Below, one piece after another: positions 44,873-52,756 of a stretch of 64,000 nt of DNA. The position numbers were made by a program, and so were the translations under genes. This DNA is from Vallitalea longa (GTDB lineage: Bacteria > Bacillota > Clostridia > Lachnospirales > Vallitaleaceae): assembly GCF_027923465.1 (NCBI RefSeq), contig NZ_BRLB01000010.1, positions 1 to 64,000 on the forward strand, in the 5' to 3' direction. How positions within the stretch are numbered: the first letter of the stretch is position 1; the number at the start of each line of letters is the position of its first letter. Below the pieces are notes generated by a model, which was not told the DNA's origin, did not search any database, and worked only from the letters and a program-made list of their open reading frames with translations.

Positions 44873-47248
44873 CTATCCTGCCTTCTCCCAGATTCTCATC
44901 ACCAGAACTGTCATATCATCTTTTAATTTGCCCCCTGTCTTTTCTCTTGCAGATTCTAATATATAGTCTGCCATATCTTGAGGATTTCTACTATCCAATT
45001 TATGTAGTGAATCCTCAACCCACTTTTCTTTATCTATCTCTTCATCTTCACTATCAAGGATACCATCTGTAACCATTATAATCATATCGCCATTATTTAA
45101 CCTTTTAGTAGTTGATTCACTTTCAACATCATTTAACATCCCTAATGGAAGTGACGTCGATTTTACAACTTCTACTTTGTTTCCTGTTTTAATAAATGAC
45201 GATGCAGCCCCAATCTTAACAAATTCACACATACCTGTATATCTATCAACCAAAGTCATATCCAATGTAGAAAAAGTTTGTTCACTGGATTTTAGTACAA
45301 GTATGGAGTTAATCATTTTAATTGCCGTTTCTCCATCAAAACCAGCCTCTAATAGCTGTTCCAACAATTCAATAGCAGATTTGCTTTCTTTAAAGGCCTT
45401 TAGCCCTGTACCCATTCCATCAGAAAGAGCCACAATATCCTGCCCTTTGGGTAGATTCAAAAAGGTATAGCTGTCACCTGATACATCTGTATAGTCTTTA
45501 CTGACTCTAGCAACACCTTTAGCGATTCTATAAACCTCACTTTCTATAAATTTCACTTCACAGTATTTACTCTCGTTAATATATTTGCACCCTTCCACTA
45601 ATCTCATTTTTTTCTTGGTGAATTTATTAATTACGGGAGTAATATCTTTCATACACCTTGTTTTTTTCCCACTGTATTTTATTTTCATACTGACTTCCAT
45701 TCTTTGATTTGGAGCTTTATAAACCACCACATTCTTAACAGTAATATTATCTTTCTTTAATTCCTCTGAAATTTTTGTTTCTAAATCCGTGTTGAATTCA
45801 ATATTTTTATATAAATTATTACCTAACTTGTCGATTATATCAGATACAGAATAAAACTGCTGGGAAATCAGTTGTCTATTTTCTGCAATTTTATTTTCCC
45901 AAGTTAGATTTATCTTATAGAGCTCAAATAACCTATTCGTTGTTGTTATGAATTCCTTAGGTTTTATACATTTCTTAATAAACACATCAGGAATATCCTC
46001 TTCGGTTATATGATTTTTGTTTTCTACAGCGGAAAAAATACTAAACACCGTTCTATATGTATCATAGAATTCTTTTTGCCAACACATCTTACACATACTA
46101 CAGTCCTTACATACTTTTTCCGCTACATCATCTAAGAGCTTATTCACCTCCTCGGTTGTTAGATTGCCTCTCCTTTCAGATATATGTTCAAAAGTTTTAC
46201 CTACATTCTGGAACGAATTAGAAAAACTATTTAATTTTTCACTAATGATACCTTGGACTTTATCTATGTATTTATCTTCTTCAATAGATGTTTTTTTCAT
46301 TGAGTATATTTGTTCTTTTTCATTTGGCAATATTGCAAATATACCCACACTAACTATTAATGCTTTTACTATCTGAAAATCTAGGTTTAGTGGTGATATG
46401 AAGTACCATAAGCCAATAGTTCCTAAAGAGAAACCTATAATACTACCAACTTTACCTAATTCTCTAAACAAGGCAGATAATATTCCTACCATACCAAATA
46501 TACCTATAATCTCAGCATCATATCTGCCCATTAGAACTAAAACTATTCCAGATATAACACCAATGATTGCACCTGTTCCGATACCATGTCTATATCCCAG
46601 AATCAGAACAACTGAAAATATCCATATTTCAATAAAACCTAATCCTAATATAGTAATATCTGCAATTCCAGCAACTGCTGTACCCATTATTATGGCTTCA
46701 CTTATTAATATTTCATTAGTCGCTTTTTTATTCTCTTCGTCATCAAATAGATATTTGAGTCCACGACCATATATTAGTACTAATGAAAATATAAAGGCAC
46801 CTTCTAATAATGCTATCAAAATGTTATTTGCTACATTATGTTGTATGATTCCAGCAGTGATCGTTATAATCAAACAGCTGGTTGCAGCTATCACCCCCTC
46901 ATGGATAAGCGATAGTTTCTTACCTTTAATATCTAGTATGGAATTTATTGATACTATAAGTATCATAATTAGTGCATATTTTAATGCATCTATTATTGGC
47001 ATCGCAGTAAACAATCCTATTATTACAGATAAGAACATCCATATTCTACTTTTCTTATCTGTATATACAGCTGCGAAATATGCCACAGCCATAGGATTCA
47101 TATTATTATAGATGGCTGCTCTCCCCATCATGAAACCCACTACATACAAAAATATCAACTTCAATATTTTAAATCCTTGTTTCTGTAATATTTCTTTCTT
47201 TTGTATCAGCATTTGGGTTTGTCCTATAGTAGTATTAGTTTTCCCCAT
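44873..47248 (-). CDS. spoIIE: Stage II sporulation protein E (SpoIIE) phosphatase
   Basis: A 791-residue protein with about ten membrane helices in the first 300 residues, a central region and a C-terminal PP2C-type phosphatase (about 565-791). Metal-binding motifs DGMGTGLKA and VTDGILDSEDEE are visible. It dephosphorylates the anti-anti-sigma factor SpoIIAA to turn on sigma-F and also acts at the asymmetric septum. GGGGAGG precedes the ATG. It has a Spo0A-type promoter upstream. Confidence 0.97.
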   Translation of the reverse strand: MGKTNTTIGQTQMLIQKKEILQKQGFKILKLIFLYVVGFMMGRAAIYNNMNPMAVAYFAAVYTDKKSRIWMFLSVIIGLFTAMPIIDALKYALIMILIVSINSILDIKGKKLSLIHEGVIAATSCLIITITAGIIQHNVANNILIALLEGAFIFSLVLIYGRGLKYLFDDEENKKATNEILISEAIIMGTAVAGIADITILGLGFIEIWIFSVVLILGYRHGIGTGAIIGVISGIVLVLMGRYDAEIIGIFGMVGILSALFRELGKVGSIIGFSLGTIGLWYFISPLNLDFQIVKALIVSVGIFAILPNEKEQIYSMKKTSIEEDKYIDKVQGIISEKLNSFSNSFQNVGKTFEHISERRGNLTTEEVNKLLDDVAEKVCKDCSMCKMCWQKEFYDTYRTVFSIFSAVENKNHITEEDIPDVFIKKCIKPKEFITTTNRLFELYKINLTWENKIAENRQLISQQFYSVSDIIDKLGNNLYKNIEFNTDLETKISEELKKDNITVKNVVVYKAPNQRMEVSMKIKYSGKKTRCMKDITPVINKFTKKKMRLVEGCKYINESKYCEVKFIESEVYRIAKGVARVSKDYTDVSGDSYTFLNLPKGQDIVALSDGMGTGLKAFKESKSAIELLEQLLEAGFDGETAIKMINSILVLKSSEQTFSTLDMTLVDRYTGMCEFVKIGAASSFIKTGNKVEVVKSTSLPLGMLNDVESESTTKRLNNGDMIIMVTDGILDSEDEEIDKEKWVEDSLHKLDSRNPQDMADYILESAREKTGGKLKDDMTVLVMRIWEKAG

Positions 47249-47299
47249 ATACTATCCTCCCCTTTGCAAAAAATTGTTTATTTCCCTTGGTGAGAACTA

Positions 47300-47367
47300 A
47301 TTATATATTACGAGATTTAAATTGTTTGTCATAACTTGTATCCAAAATAAAAAAAGTTTTAGACAAA
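47300..47367 (-). promoter_or_regulatory. spoIIE promoter with 21-bp spacing and Spo0A boxes
   Basis: TATAAT (47300-47305) and ATGACA (47327-47332) are separated by 21 bp, the unusual spacing known for Spo0A-activated spoIIE and spoIIG promoters. TTTGTCTAAAA (minus, 47357-47367) matches the 0A box TTTGTCRAAAA at 10 of 11 positions, and a weaker box (TTTGTCATAAC on the plus strand, 47325-47335) overlaps the -35. Confidence 0.75.
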
Positions 47368-47458
47368 TTTTCTCATTAATAAGTTAATTATCGAATGGAG
47401 GTATAGCTAATGTTTTCAACGAGAATAAAAAGTAGAACTTTCCTATTTAATAAAAAAA

Positions 47459-47480
47459 GTTGTTTCCCTTAAGAAACAAC
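47459..47480 (-). terminator. Terminator of the yabP-yabQ-divIC operon
   Basis: GTTGTTTC and GAAACAAC form an 8-bp stem with a 6-nt loop, followed on the minus strand by a seven-T run. It begins 2 bp after the divIC stop. Confidence 0.85.
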
Positions 47481-47481
47481 C

Positions 47482-47781
47482 TTAATCTTCATCTTCATTA
47501 ACGAATATAATCTCATCAGGCTTAACTAGTCCAAATTTCTCCCGTCCTAATTGTTCGATATATTCATCTGATTTTATGTATTCTTGTTCTTTTAACAAAT
47601 CAATATGTTTTTCTTGTTCTGCTTCTATTTGCTCTTCTAAACTTGATTCTTGTTTTTCTAAACCGATATTCTTAACATATAATGATGATACCTTAATGCC
47701 AACAACTGTAGTTAATAATATCAACACTAATGTAGCAAATAATATAGCTTTTGTTTTTTTCTTTTTTCTTCTCAAGTACAC
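47482..47781 (-). CDS. divIC: Septum formation initiator, DivIC/FtsL type
   Basis: A 99-residue bitopic protein with a basic N-terminus, one membrane helix (about 12-32) and a coiled coil (about 38-75), ending in the family tail YIEQLGREKFGLVKPDE. It belongs to the DivIC/FtsB group that helps septal wall synthesis. The GTG at 47781 is spaced 6 bp from AAAGGA; the longer frame to 47802 has no good site. It ends the yabP-yabQ cluster. Confidence 0.88.
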   Translation of the reverse strand: MYLRRKKKKTKAILFATLVLILLTTVVGIKVSSLYVKNIGLEKQESSLEEQIEAEQEKHIDLLKEQEYIKSDEYIEQLGREKFGLVKPDEIIFVNEDED

Positions 47782-47814
47782 TATCATTCCTTTCCATAGC
47801 AATTAGTAAATGAT

Positions 47815-48303
47815 CTATTTCTTTTTAAATATGATTTTAATCTCTTTAGTAATCTTCTTATATTTTATTATCAACCATTTTCCCATTTTTTTCAAGAGTT
47901 TATATATTTTTCTGACTATAAAAAAAATAGGCGTTAATAATAATTTAATTGGCTTAATTATTAACTTGAACAAAAATTTAATTATGTTAGCTATGAAAGA
48001 ATAGATTTTTATAAATACCTTTATAACGAGCTTTGAGATGAGAAAAAAGTAAAATATGAGTCCTAGAAACACACCTATGCATAAAAACCCTCTTAATGTA
48101 CCATTATTGTTTTTGAATATATCAATAAAGATAATTATGCTACCGAAGAGCCAGAATATTAAGTCCTGTATATTTATAAGCCATTTAGGATGCTTAATTA
48201 TTCTTCTGAAGACTCTTAATAGATCATATACAAACCCTAGAAAAAGCCCATTTAGTATTGACATTAAGAAACTGATTGCTTGAGCACTTACTAAACTATT
48301 CAT
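47815..48303 (-). CDS. yabQ: Spore cortex biosynthesis protein YabQ
   Basis: A 162-residue membrane protein with about four helices in the first 105 residues (MNSLVSAQAISFLMS opening) and a basic C-terminus rich in Lys. This pattern and the position after yabP match YabQ, needed for spore cortex formation in Bacillus. It starts 7 bp after yabP. Confidence 0.92.
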   Translation of the reverse strand: MNSLVSAQAISFLMSILNGLFLGFVYDLLRVFRRIIKHPKWLINIQDLIFWLFGSIIIFIDIFKNNNGTLRGFLCIGVFLGLIFYFFLISKLVIKVFIKIYSFIANIIKFLFKLIIKPIKLLLTPIFFIVRKIYKLLKKMGKWLIIKYKKITKEIKIIFKKK

Positions 48304-48310
48304 ATCTCAC

Positions 48311-48592
48311 CTAACCAAATAATTTTGACATAAATGAACCTTTTGATCCGTACCTAGCACCATCATTATATTCTAAACTTTCTATCTGCCCATCTAGCTC
48401 AAGTTCTTCTTTTTCTAAGTTCAATCTATTAACGTGTAATTCTGCTCCTTTAATTGTAAGTGTACCCATTTCAGTTTCAACCATGACGATATCTGTATCG
48501 AAAGATATAACATCTGAAACTCCAGTTATTGATACTCTTTCTCTATCATTGATAACTAACCTGTGATTCATGTTAATATGCTTTTCTTCCAT
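48311..48592 (-). CDS. yabP: Sporulation protein YabP
   Basis: A 93-residue beta-rich protein of the YabP family (HRLVINDRERVSITGV opening). It is part of the spore-coat/cortex pathway in Bacillus, together with YabQ. AGGAGG precedes the ATG. The first gene of the yabP-yabQ-divIC unit; in Bacillus this unit is under sigma-E, but no convincing sigma-E promoter was identified here. Confidence 0.94.
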   Translation of the reverse strand: MEEKHINMNHRLVINDRERVSITGVSDVISFDTDIVMVETEMGTLTIKGAELHVNRLNLEKEELELDGQIESLEYNDGARYGSKGSFMSKLFG

Positions 48593-48696
48593 TTTGACAC
48601 CCTCCTCTTAATGTGTATTATATAATTCATTATATTAACTTATAAGAGGATTTATTCTAATCTGTTAAATTTTATGGGACGACTAAAAAACAAAAA

Positions 48697-48752
48697 AGGC
48701 TGTTTGAATACATTTGGAATCATAATGATACTAACAATGTACTAAACAACCT
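48697..48752 (-). terminator. Terminator of rqcP
   Basis: A long hairpin: AGGCTGTTT-GAATACATT (48697-48714) pairs with AATGTACT-AAACAACCT (48736-48752), including wobble and a bulge, followed on the minus strand by TTTTTTG. It begins 5 bp after the stop. Confidence 0.8.
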
Positions 48753-48757
48753 ATGGT

Positions 48758-48997
48758 CTATAAATATTTGAACATATCTTTTGCTTCATCTTTTTTAACT
48801 GTTTCTTTTACTATCAAAACTTCTACTTTAACTGCCTTATTACCGAATTGAATCTCTATTATATCACCAACAGATACTTTTGCACCTGCTTTCGCCACTT
48901 TATCATTAATCTTGATTCTACCACCATCACATGCTTCATTGGCTACTGTTCTTCTTTTAATTAATCTTGATACTTTAAGATATTTATCTAATCTCAT
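48758..48997 (-). CDS. rqcP: S4-domain RNA-binding protein RqcP
   Basis: A 79-residue S4 domain (MRLDKYLKVSRLIKRRTVANEAC, then GGRIKIND) of the YabO/RqcP family. It binds 50S subunits in ribosome-associated quality control together with RqcH. Position between hup and yabP fits the conserved order. The terminator after it separates it from yabP. Confidence 0.95.
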   Translation of the reverse strand: MRLDKYLKVSRLIKRRTVANEACDGGRIKINDKVAKAGAKVSVGDIIEIQFGNKAVKVEVLIVKETVKKDEAKDMFKYL

Positions 48998-49103
48998 AAT
49001 ATCACCTACCTTAAGCTATATTTGAAAATTATAAAGACCAAAGAGACTACGCCTCATATTAGATTTCAAGGAAAAGGGAAAGTAGATCTTTCCTTTTCAA
49101 CAA

Positions 49104-49133
49104 AAAAATCTGCACTATCAAGTGCAGATTTTT
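49104..49133 (-). terminator. Terminator of hup
   Basis: AAAAATCTGCACT and AGTGCAGATTTTT form a perfect 13-bp stem with a 4-nt loop, ending in a T-run on both strands. It begins 18 bp after the hup stop. Confidence 0.9.
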
Positions 49134-49151
49134 AGAATTCAATGGTATTAA

Positions 49152-49430
49152 CTAACGACCATTCACAGCATCTTTTAAAGCTTTTCCAGCTTTAAATCTT
49201 GGTGCTTTTGAAGCTGCTATTTGCATAGGTTCACCAGTTTGTGGGTTTCTACCTTCTCTTGCTGCTCTTTCAGTAACATCAAAAGTACCAAATCCAACTA
49301 ATTGAATTTTACCCCCATTGCTTAATTCGTTTGAAACTACATCGATAAATGATTTTAAAGCTTTCTCTGCATCTTTTTTACTTAATTCAGTTTGTTCTGC
49401 CATAGCCGTAACTAATTCAGCTTTGTTCAT
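49152..49430 (-). CDS. hup: HU-type DNA-binding protein
   Basis: A 92-residue HU family protein, full length, with the arm signature GFGTFDVTERAAREGRNP (about 46-63). It compacts the nucleoid. AGGAGGAG precedes the ATG. Its presence between mazG and rqcP is the common clostridial order (absent in B. subtilis). Confidence 0.97.
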   Translation of the reverse strand: MNKAELVTAMAEQTELSKKDAEKALKSFIDVVSNELSNGGKIQLVGFGTFDVTERAAREGRNPQTGEPMQIAASKAPRFKAGKALKDAVNGR

Positions 49431-49474
49431 AATAACTCCTCCTCTACTTTAATATTATATTATTTTGAACAAAG

Positions 49475-49506
49475 GCGCATATATGCGCTGCTAAGAAAAT
49501 CTTAGC
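49475..49506. promoter_or_regulatory. Tandem palindromes between mazG and hup
   Basis: GCGCATATATGCGC (49475-49488) is a perfect 14-bp palindrome, and GCTAAGA-AAA-TCTTAGC (49490-49506) forms a 7-bp hairpin immediately after the mazG stop. The second may be a weak terminator of mazG; the first lies just upstream of the hup -10 region (TATAAT near 49454) and may be an operator. Confidence 0.5.
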
Positions 49507-49507
49507 T

Positions 49508-50335
49508 TTATAAACAATCGTCTAAACGATTATTCTTATTGTTCTTTTTAAGCTGCTCCCATAACTTGTCCAATTCAGTCATTGTTATGTCGTTCATGCT
49601 TAAACCTTTTTGTTTTACAAGGTTTTCTATTCCCTCAAATCTATTTATAAACTTTTCTGTAGCATTTGTCAAGGAAAATTCAGTATTTAATTTTAAAAAC
49701 CTTGAAATATTAACCATCGAAAACAGCAAATCACCATATTCTTCCATAATATTACATTTATTTCCATTATTCATGGCTTCTTCCAATTCAGCTAATTCCT
49801 CATGAATCTTAGCTGTTACTTGGTTGATTTCTGTAAAATCAAACCCAGCTTCTTTTGCTTTTTTTTGAACTTTTGTCGCTCTCATTAATGCAGGAAGTGC
49901 TTTTGGAATTCTTCTCATATCTTCTGTATAGGAAATATGATTTTTCTCAACTTTTTTAATTTCATTCCAATTAGCAGTAACTTCTTCAGTTGATTCTACT
50001 TTCATACCTTTAAATACATGAGGATGTCTTCTAACAAGTTTCTCACATATTCCATTAATAACTTCATCCAGATTAAAAGTATCGTTATCCTCAGCTATTT
50101 TTGAATGGAATACCACTTGAAGCAACATATCACCTAATTCTTCTTTAAGGTTCTCCATATCATTATTGTCTATAGCTTCTAGGACTTCATATACTTCTTC
50201 TAACGTACCATTTCTAAGACTTTCATGTGTTTGAACTTTATCCCATGGACATCCGTTTTCACTTCTTAATATGCTAATGATGTTTTTGAGATCTTCAAAT
50301 GAATAATTTTTTTTATTTTTGTAGTCTTTTGTCAT
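49508..50335 (-). CDS. mazG: Nucleoside triphosphate pyrophosphohydrolase MazG
   Basis: A 275-residue protein with two MazG domains: the first from residue 13 (ENGCPWDKVQTHESLRN, EEVYEV, ELGDMLLQVVFHSKIA with the metal-binding acidic pairs) and the second at about 155-265 (ELAELEEAM, EEYGDLLFSMVN). It removes aberrant nucleotides. Only a weak ribosome site (GGAATGATTGT) is seen before the ATG. Confidence 0.96.
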   Translation of the reverse strand: MTKDYKNKKNYSFEDLKNIISILRSENGCPWDKVQTHESLRNGTLEEVYEVLEAIDNNDMENLKEELGDMLLQVVFHSKIAEDNDTFNLDEVINGICEKLVRRHPHVFKGMKVESTEEVTANWNEIKKVEKNHISYTEDMRRIPKALPALMRATKVQKKAKEAGFDFTEINQVTAKIHEELAELEEAMNNGNKCNIMEEYGDLLFSMVNISRFLKLNTEFSLTNATEKFINRFEGIENLVKQKGLSMNDITMTELDKLWEQLKKNNKNNRLDDCL

Positions 50336-50690
50336 ACAATCATTCCAATCAGATAATATATTACAAATTATATCATATTATATTTTAGTTATAAATAAAT
50401 ATTTTTCAATTTTTTTTATAATTAGTTTGATATTATCAGTTTTTTTTATTTTTTATAGGCCTATATCTTAATTAATAGATTGAATTTACTATTAAAACTA
50501 AATACTAATTATTGAAAACACATTATTTTTTAATAAAGTAAAATATATATAAATTCATAGATAATTTGTTTTTAGGTATATATTCTTTTTCAGATAGTAA
50601 ATTATGCCTATGTAAAAGATATGGTTTTATAATGAATCCTTTACAGAGAATTTCATAAATACAAGTTACTTTTACTATTTATGTAAAATT
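50336..50690. other. Intergenic region upstream of mazG
   Basis: About 355 bp of very AT-rich sequence holding the mazG promoter region (a weak TATAAT near 50365-50385). A TATAGGCCTATA palindrome lies near 50454-50465. No gene, repeat or known RNA was recognised. Confidence 0.4.
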
Positions 50691-50696
50691 AAATAA

Positions 50697-50721
50697 GACT
50701 GAGTTATTTTTTAACCCAGCC
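50697..50721 (-). terminator. Terminator of spoVT
   Basis: On the minus strand GGCTGGGTTA pairs with TAACTCAGTC (10 bp with two wobble pairs), followed by TTATTT. It begins about 7 bp after the stop of the gene at 50728. Confidence 0.7.
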
Positions 50722-50727
50722 TATTTT

Positions 50728-51279
50728 TTATTGTTCCATTTGTTTTCCTAAAAATCCTGCTGCAGAATGAGCTAATTTTGTTTCAACTTCACCCATTTTT
50801 ATTTTGTTGTCTTTACTTAAGAATATAACAGCTCCTATAGCATCACCTTCAGATATAATTGGTGTTATAACTTCAGCGATATATTCTTCATTTTCGCCAT
50901 CATATAAAATGTCAATAAATTTCTTCTCATCTTTGTTAGCCAATATTGTTTCTCTTTCTGTTATTGCCTCTTCTAGCTCTTTGCTTATTTGTTTCTCTAA
51001 AAACTCTCTTTTGGATCCACCAGAAACAGCTATCACTTGATCTTTATCAGATATACATATAGTATGTCCAGTTGTTTGTGCTAAAGCTTCTGCATACTGT
51101 TTCGCAAATGTTCCAAGTTCACCTATAGGGGAATACTTTTTAAGTATTATTTCTCCATCTTTATCAGTAAATATCTCTAAGGGGTCTCCTTCTCTTATTC
51201 TTAATGTTCTTCTTATTTCTTTTGGTATAACTACCCTACCTAGATCATCTATTCTTCTTACAATACCTGTTGCCTTCAA
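50728..51279 (-). CDS. spoVT: Stage V sporulation regulator SpoVT
   Basis: A 183-residue AbrB-type regulator: an N-terminal swapped-hairpin DNA-binding domain (KATGIVRRIDDLGRVVIPKE, about 2-50) and a C-terminal GAF-like domain (about 56-183). This two-domain layout is SpoVT rather than AbrB. It controls late forespore genes under sigma-G. It starts at TTG 51279 after AAAGGAGG. A matching sigma-G type promoter lies 40 bp upstream. Confidence 0.96.
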   Translation of the reverse strand: MKATGIVRRIDDLGRVVIPKEIRRTLRIREGDPLEIFTDKDGEIILKKYSPIGELGTFAKQYAEALAQTTGHTICISDKDQVIAVSGGSKREFLEKQISKELEEAITERETILANKDEKKFIDILYDGENEEYIAEVITPIISEGDAIGAVIFLSKDNKIKMGEVETKLAHSAAGFLGKQMEQ

Positions 51280-51321
51280 ATTATTACCTCCTTTAGATAG
51301 TCATCACAAAGCTGTCAATAA

Positions 51322-51351
51322 TAGTATGCAACAATTTAACTATAATATTCA
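51322..51351 (-). promoter_or_regulatory. sigma-G type promoter of spoVT
   Basis: TGAATA (51346-51351), 17 bp, CATACTA (51322-51328), matching the known sigma-G consensus (gHATR -18- CATWHTA). The gene is a known sigma-G target in Bacillus, so the match is unlikely to be chance. Confidence 0.8.
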
Positions 51352-51446
51352 TAATTTGACAGTTTTAAACTAAAGACCATATACCAATTTATTGAAATAA
51401 AGTTAATTTTTATATCAGCTTTGTTGATGTTTAATAATTAATAAAA

Positions 51447-51473
51447 AAGAACTAAGATTATCTCTTAGTTCTT
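51447..51473 (-). terminator. Terminator of the peptidyl-prolyl isomerase gene
   Basis: AAGAACTAAGA and TCTTAGTTCTT form an 11-bp stem with a 5-nt loop, followed by a run of T on the minus strand. It begins 24 bp after the stop at 51497. Confidence 0.85.
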
Positions 51474-51496
51474 ATTATTAGATATTAACATTTATT

Positions 51497-52648
51497 TCAT
51501 TCAATCTTTTTGTCACCTATTGGATTTTCATTAATATTACCGAAAATATCCATCTTAGCCCATAATTCTTCATTCAAGTCGACAACTACATTATTTTCCC
51601 ATTCATTATATATTTTATTAAATGCATCATTTTTCAATTGTTCTTTGTACCGTTCTTTTAGTTGATTTTCATAATTACTAAATTCAATTTCAAATTGTTC
51701 AATTTCTTCTTTCGTAGGAGATATTTTTTCTAAGATCTTGAATATATGATATCCATAATCACTTTGTATTATTTGACTTATGTCTCCAGGTTCTAAATCT
51801 TTTAGACTATGGAATTTTTCGTCTAACAACCTTAGTGGAAGAATATATTCCCCATCTTGTTCTTTAGAATTTTCATCCTGTGAATATTGTTTTACTAACT
51901 TTATATAATTTTCTCCTGAAACTGCTTTATCATATACCTCATTAGCCTGTTCTTCAGCTTTTTCTTCAATATCTGGAGATATAAGTATATATTCGTCATC
52001 GTCGTTTTTTTCATGTGTTTTTATCAATATATGCCTAACTCTAATATTTATAAGTAATTCTTCTAAGTCACTAGATCTCAAAGCTACATATTCTTGATTT
52101 TCCAATAGCTTATTCTCTAATTCTTCATCTTTCGGAATATAATCTTTAGTCATTTCAAAAGTTACTTTATTAGCTATCCTATACTCAATAAATGAGTTTA
52201 AAATACTCTCTTTGGTTAAACTATAACTTTCTATATCTGCTTCATCTAAATCATTATAATATTTCAGTGCTTGAGACTCTATTTCCTTTTTTTCATCTTC
52301 AGTAATTGCTATATCCATATCATTAGCTTTTTCTACTAATATCTTAGTACGGATAATATTATCTAATACTCCTAACTTAGCAACATCTTCAGCTTTCTTC
52401 CCTCCACTAAAATCATTATGATCCCAGACATCTTCTCCACCTAATTCTTCAAACTCCATTTTAACCTGTAATAAATACGGCATTACCTCATCAGTCTTAA
52501 TGTCTATATCATCAATTGTAATTAATGTTTCATTATCTTTGTTGACATCAAGTTGTTCCCCTTTTGATTTATTAACACTACAACCCACTAAGAAGATGCA
52601 CATGAAAAGCAGAATAAATTTACTTATATAACCATAAGTGCTTTCCAT
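51497..52648 (-). CDS. Parvulin-type peptidyl-prolyl isomerase lipoprotein (SurA/PrsA-like)
   Basis: A 383-residue lipoprotein: signal with hydrophobic core and lipobox LVGC (Cys about 22), an N-terminal chaperone region (about 40-190), and a parvulin PPIase domain (about 210-310) with the RHILIKT and DGYH-type motifs (SDYGYHIFKI). It assists folding of exported proteins. It sits between mfd and spoVT, a place filled by other genes in Bacillus. AGGAGAGAG precedes the ATG. Confidence 0.92.
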   Translation of the reverse strand: MESTYGYISKFILLFMCIFLVGCSVNKSKGEQLDVNKDNETLITIDDIDIKTDEVMPYLLQVKMEFEELGGEDVWDHNDFSGGKKAEDVAKLGVLDNIIRTKILVEKANDMDIAITEDEKKEIESQALKYYNDLDEADIESYSLTKESILNSFIEYRIANKVTFEMTKDYIPKDEELENKLLENQEYVALRSSDLEELLINIRVRHILIKTHEKNDDDEYILISPDIEEKAEEQANEVYDKAVSGENYIKLVKQYSQDENSKEQDGEYILPLRLLDEKFHSLKDLEPGDISQIIQSDYGYHIFKILEKISPTKEEIEQFEIEFSNYENQLKERYKEQLKNDAFNKIYNEWENNVVVDLNEELWAKMDIFGNINENPIGDKKIE

Positions 52649-52756
52649 TTATCTCTCTCCTAACATAGAAACCATTGATAACATCCAAAATTTTTATATC
52701 TCATATGTTATTTAGCGTTTCCTAAATTATATGTCTAATTCCATTATAGAGTAAAC

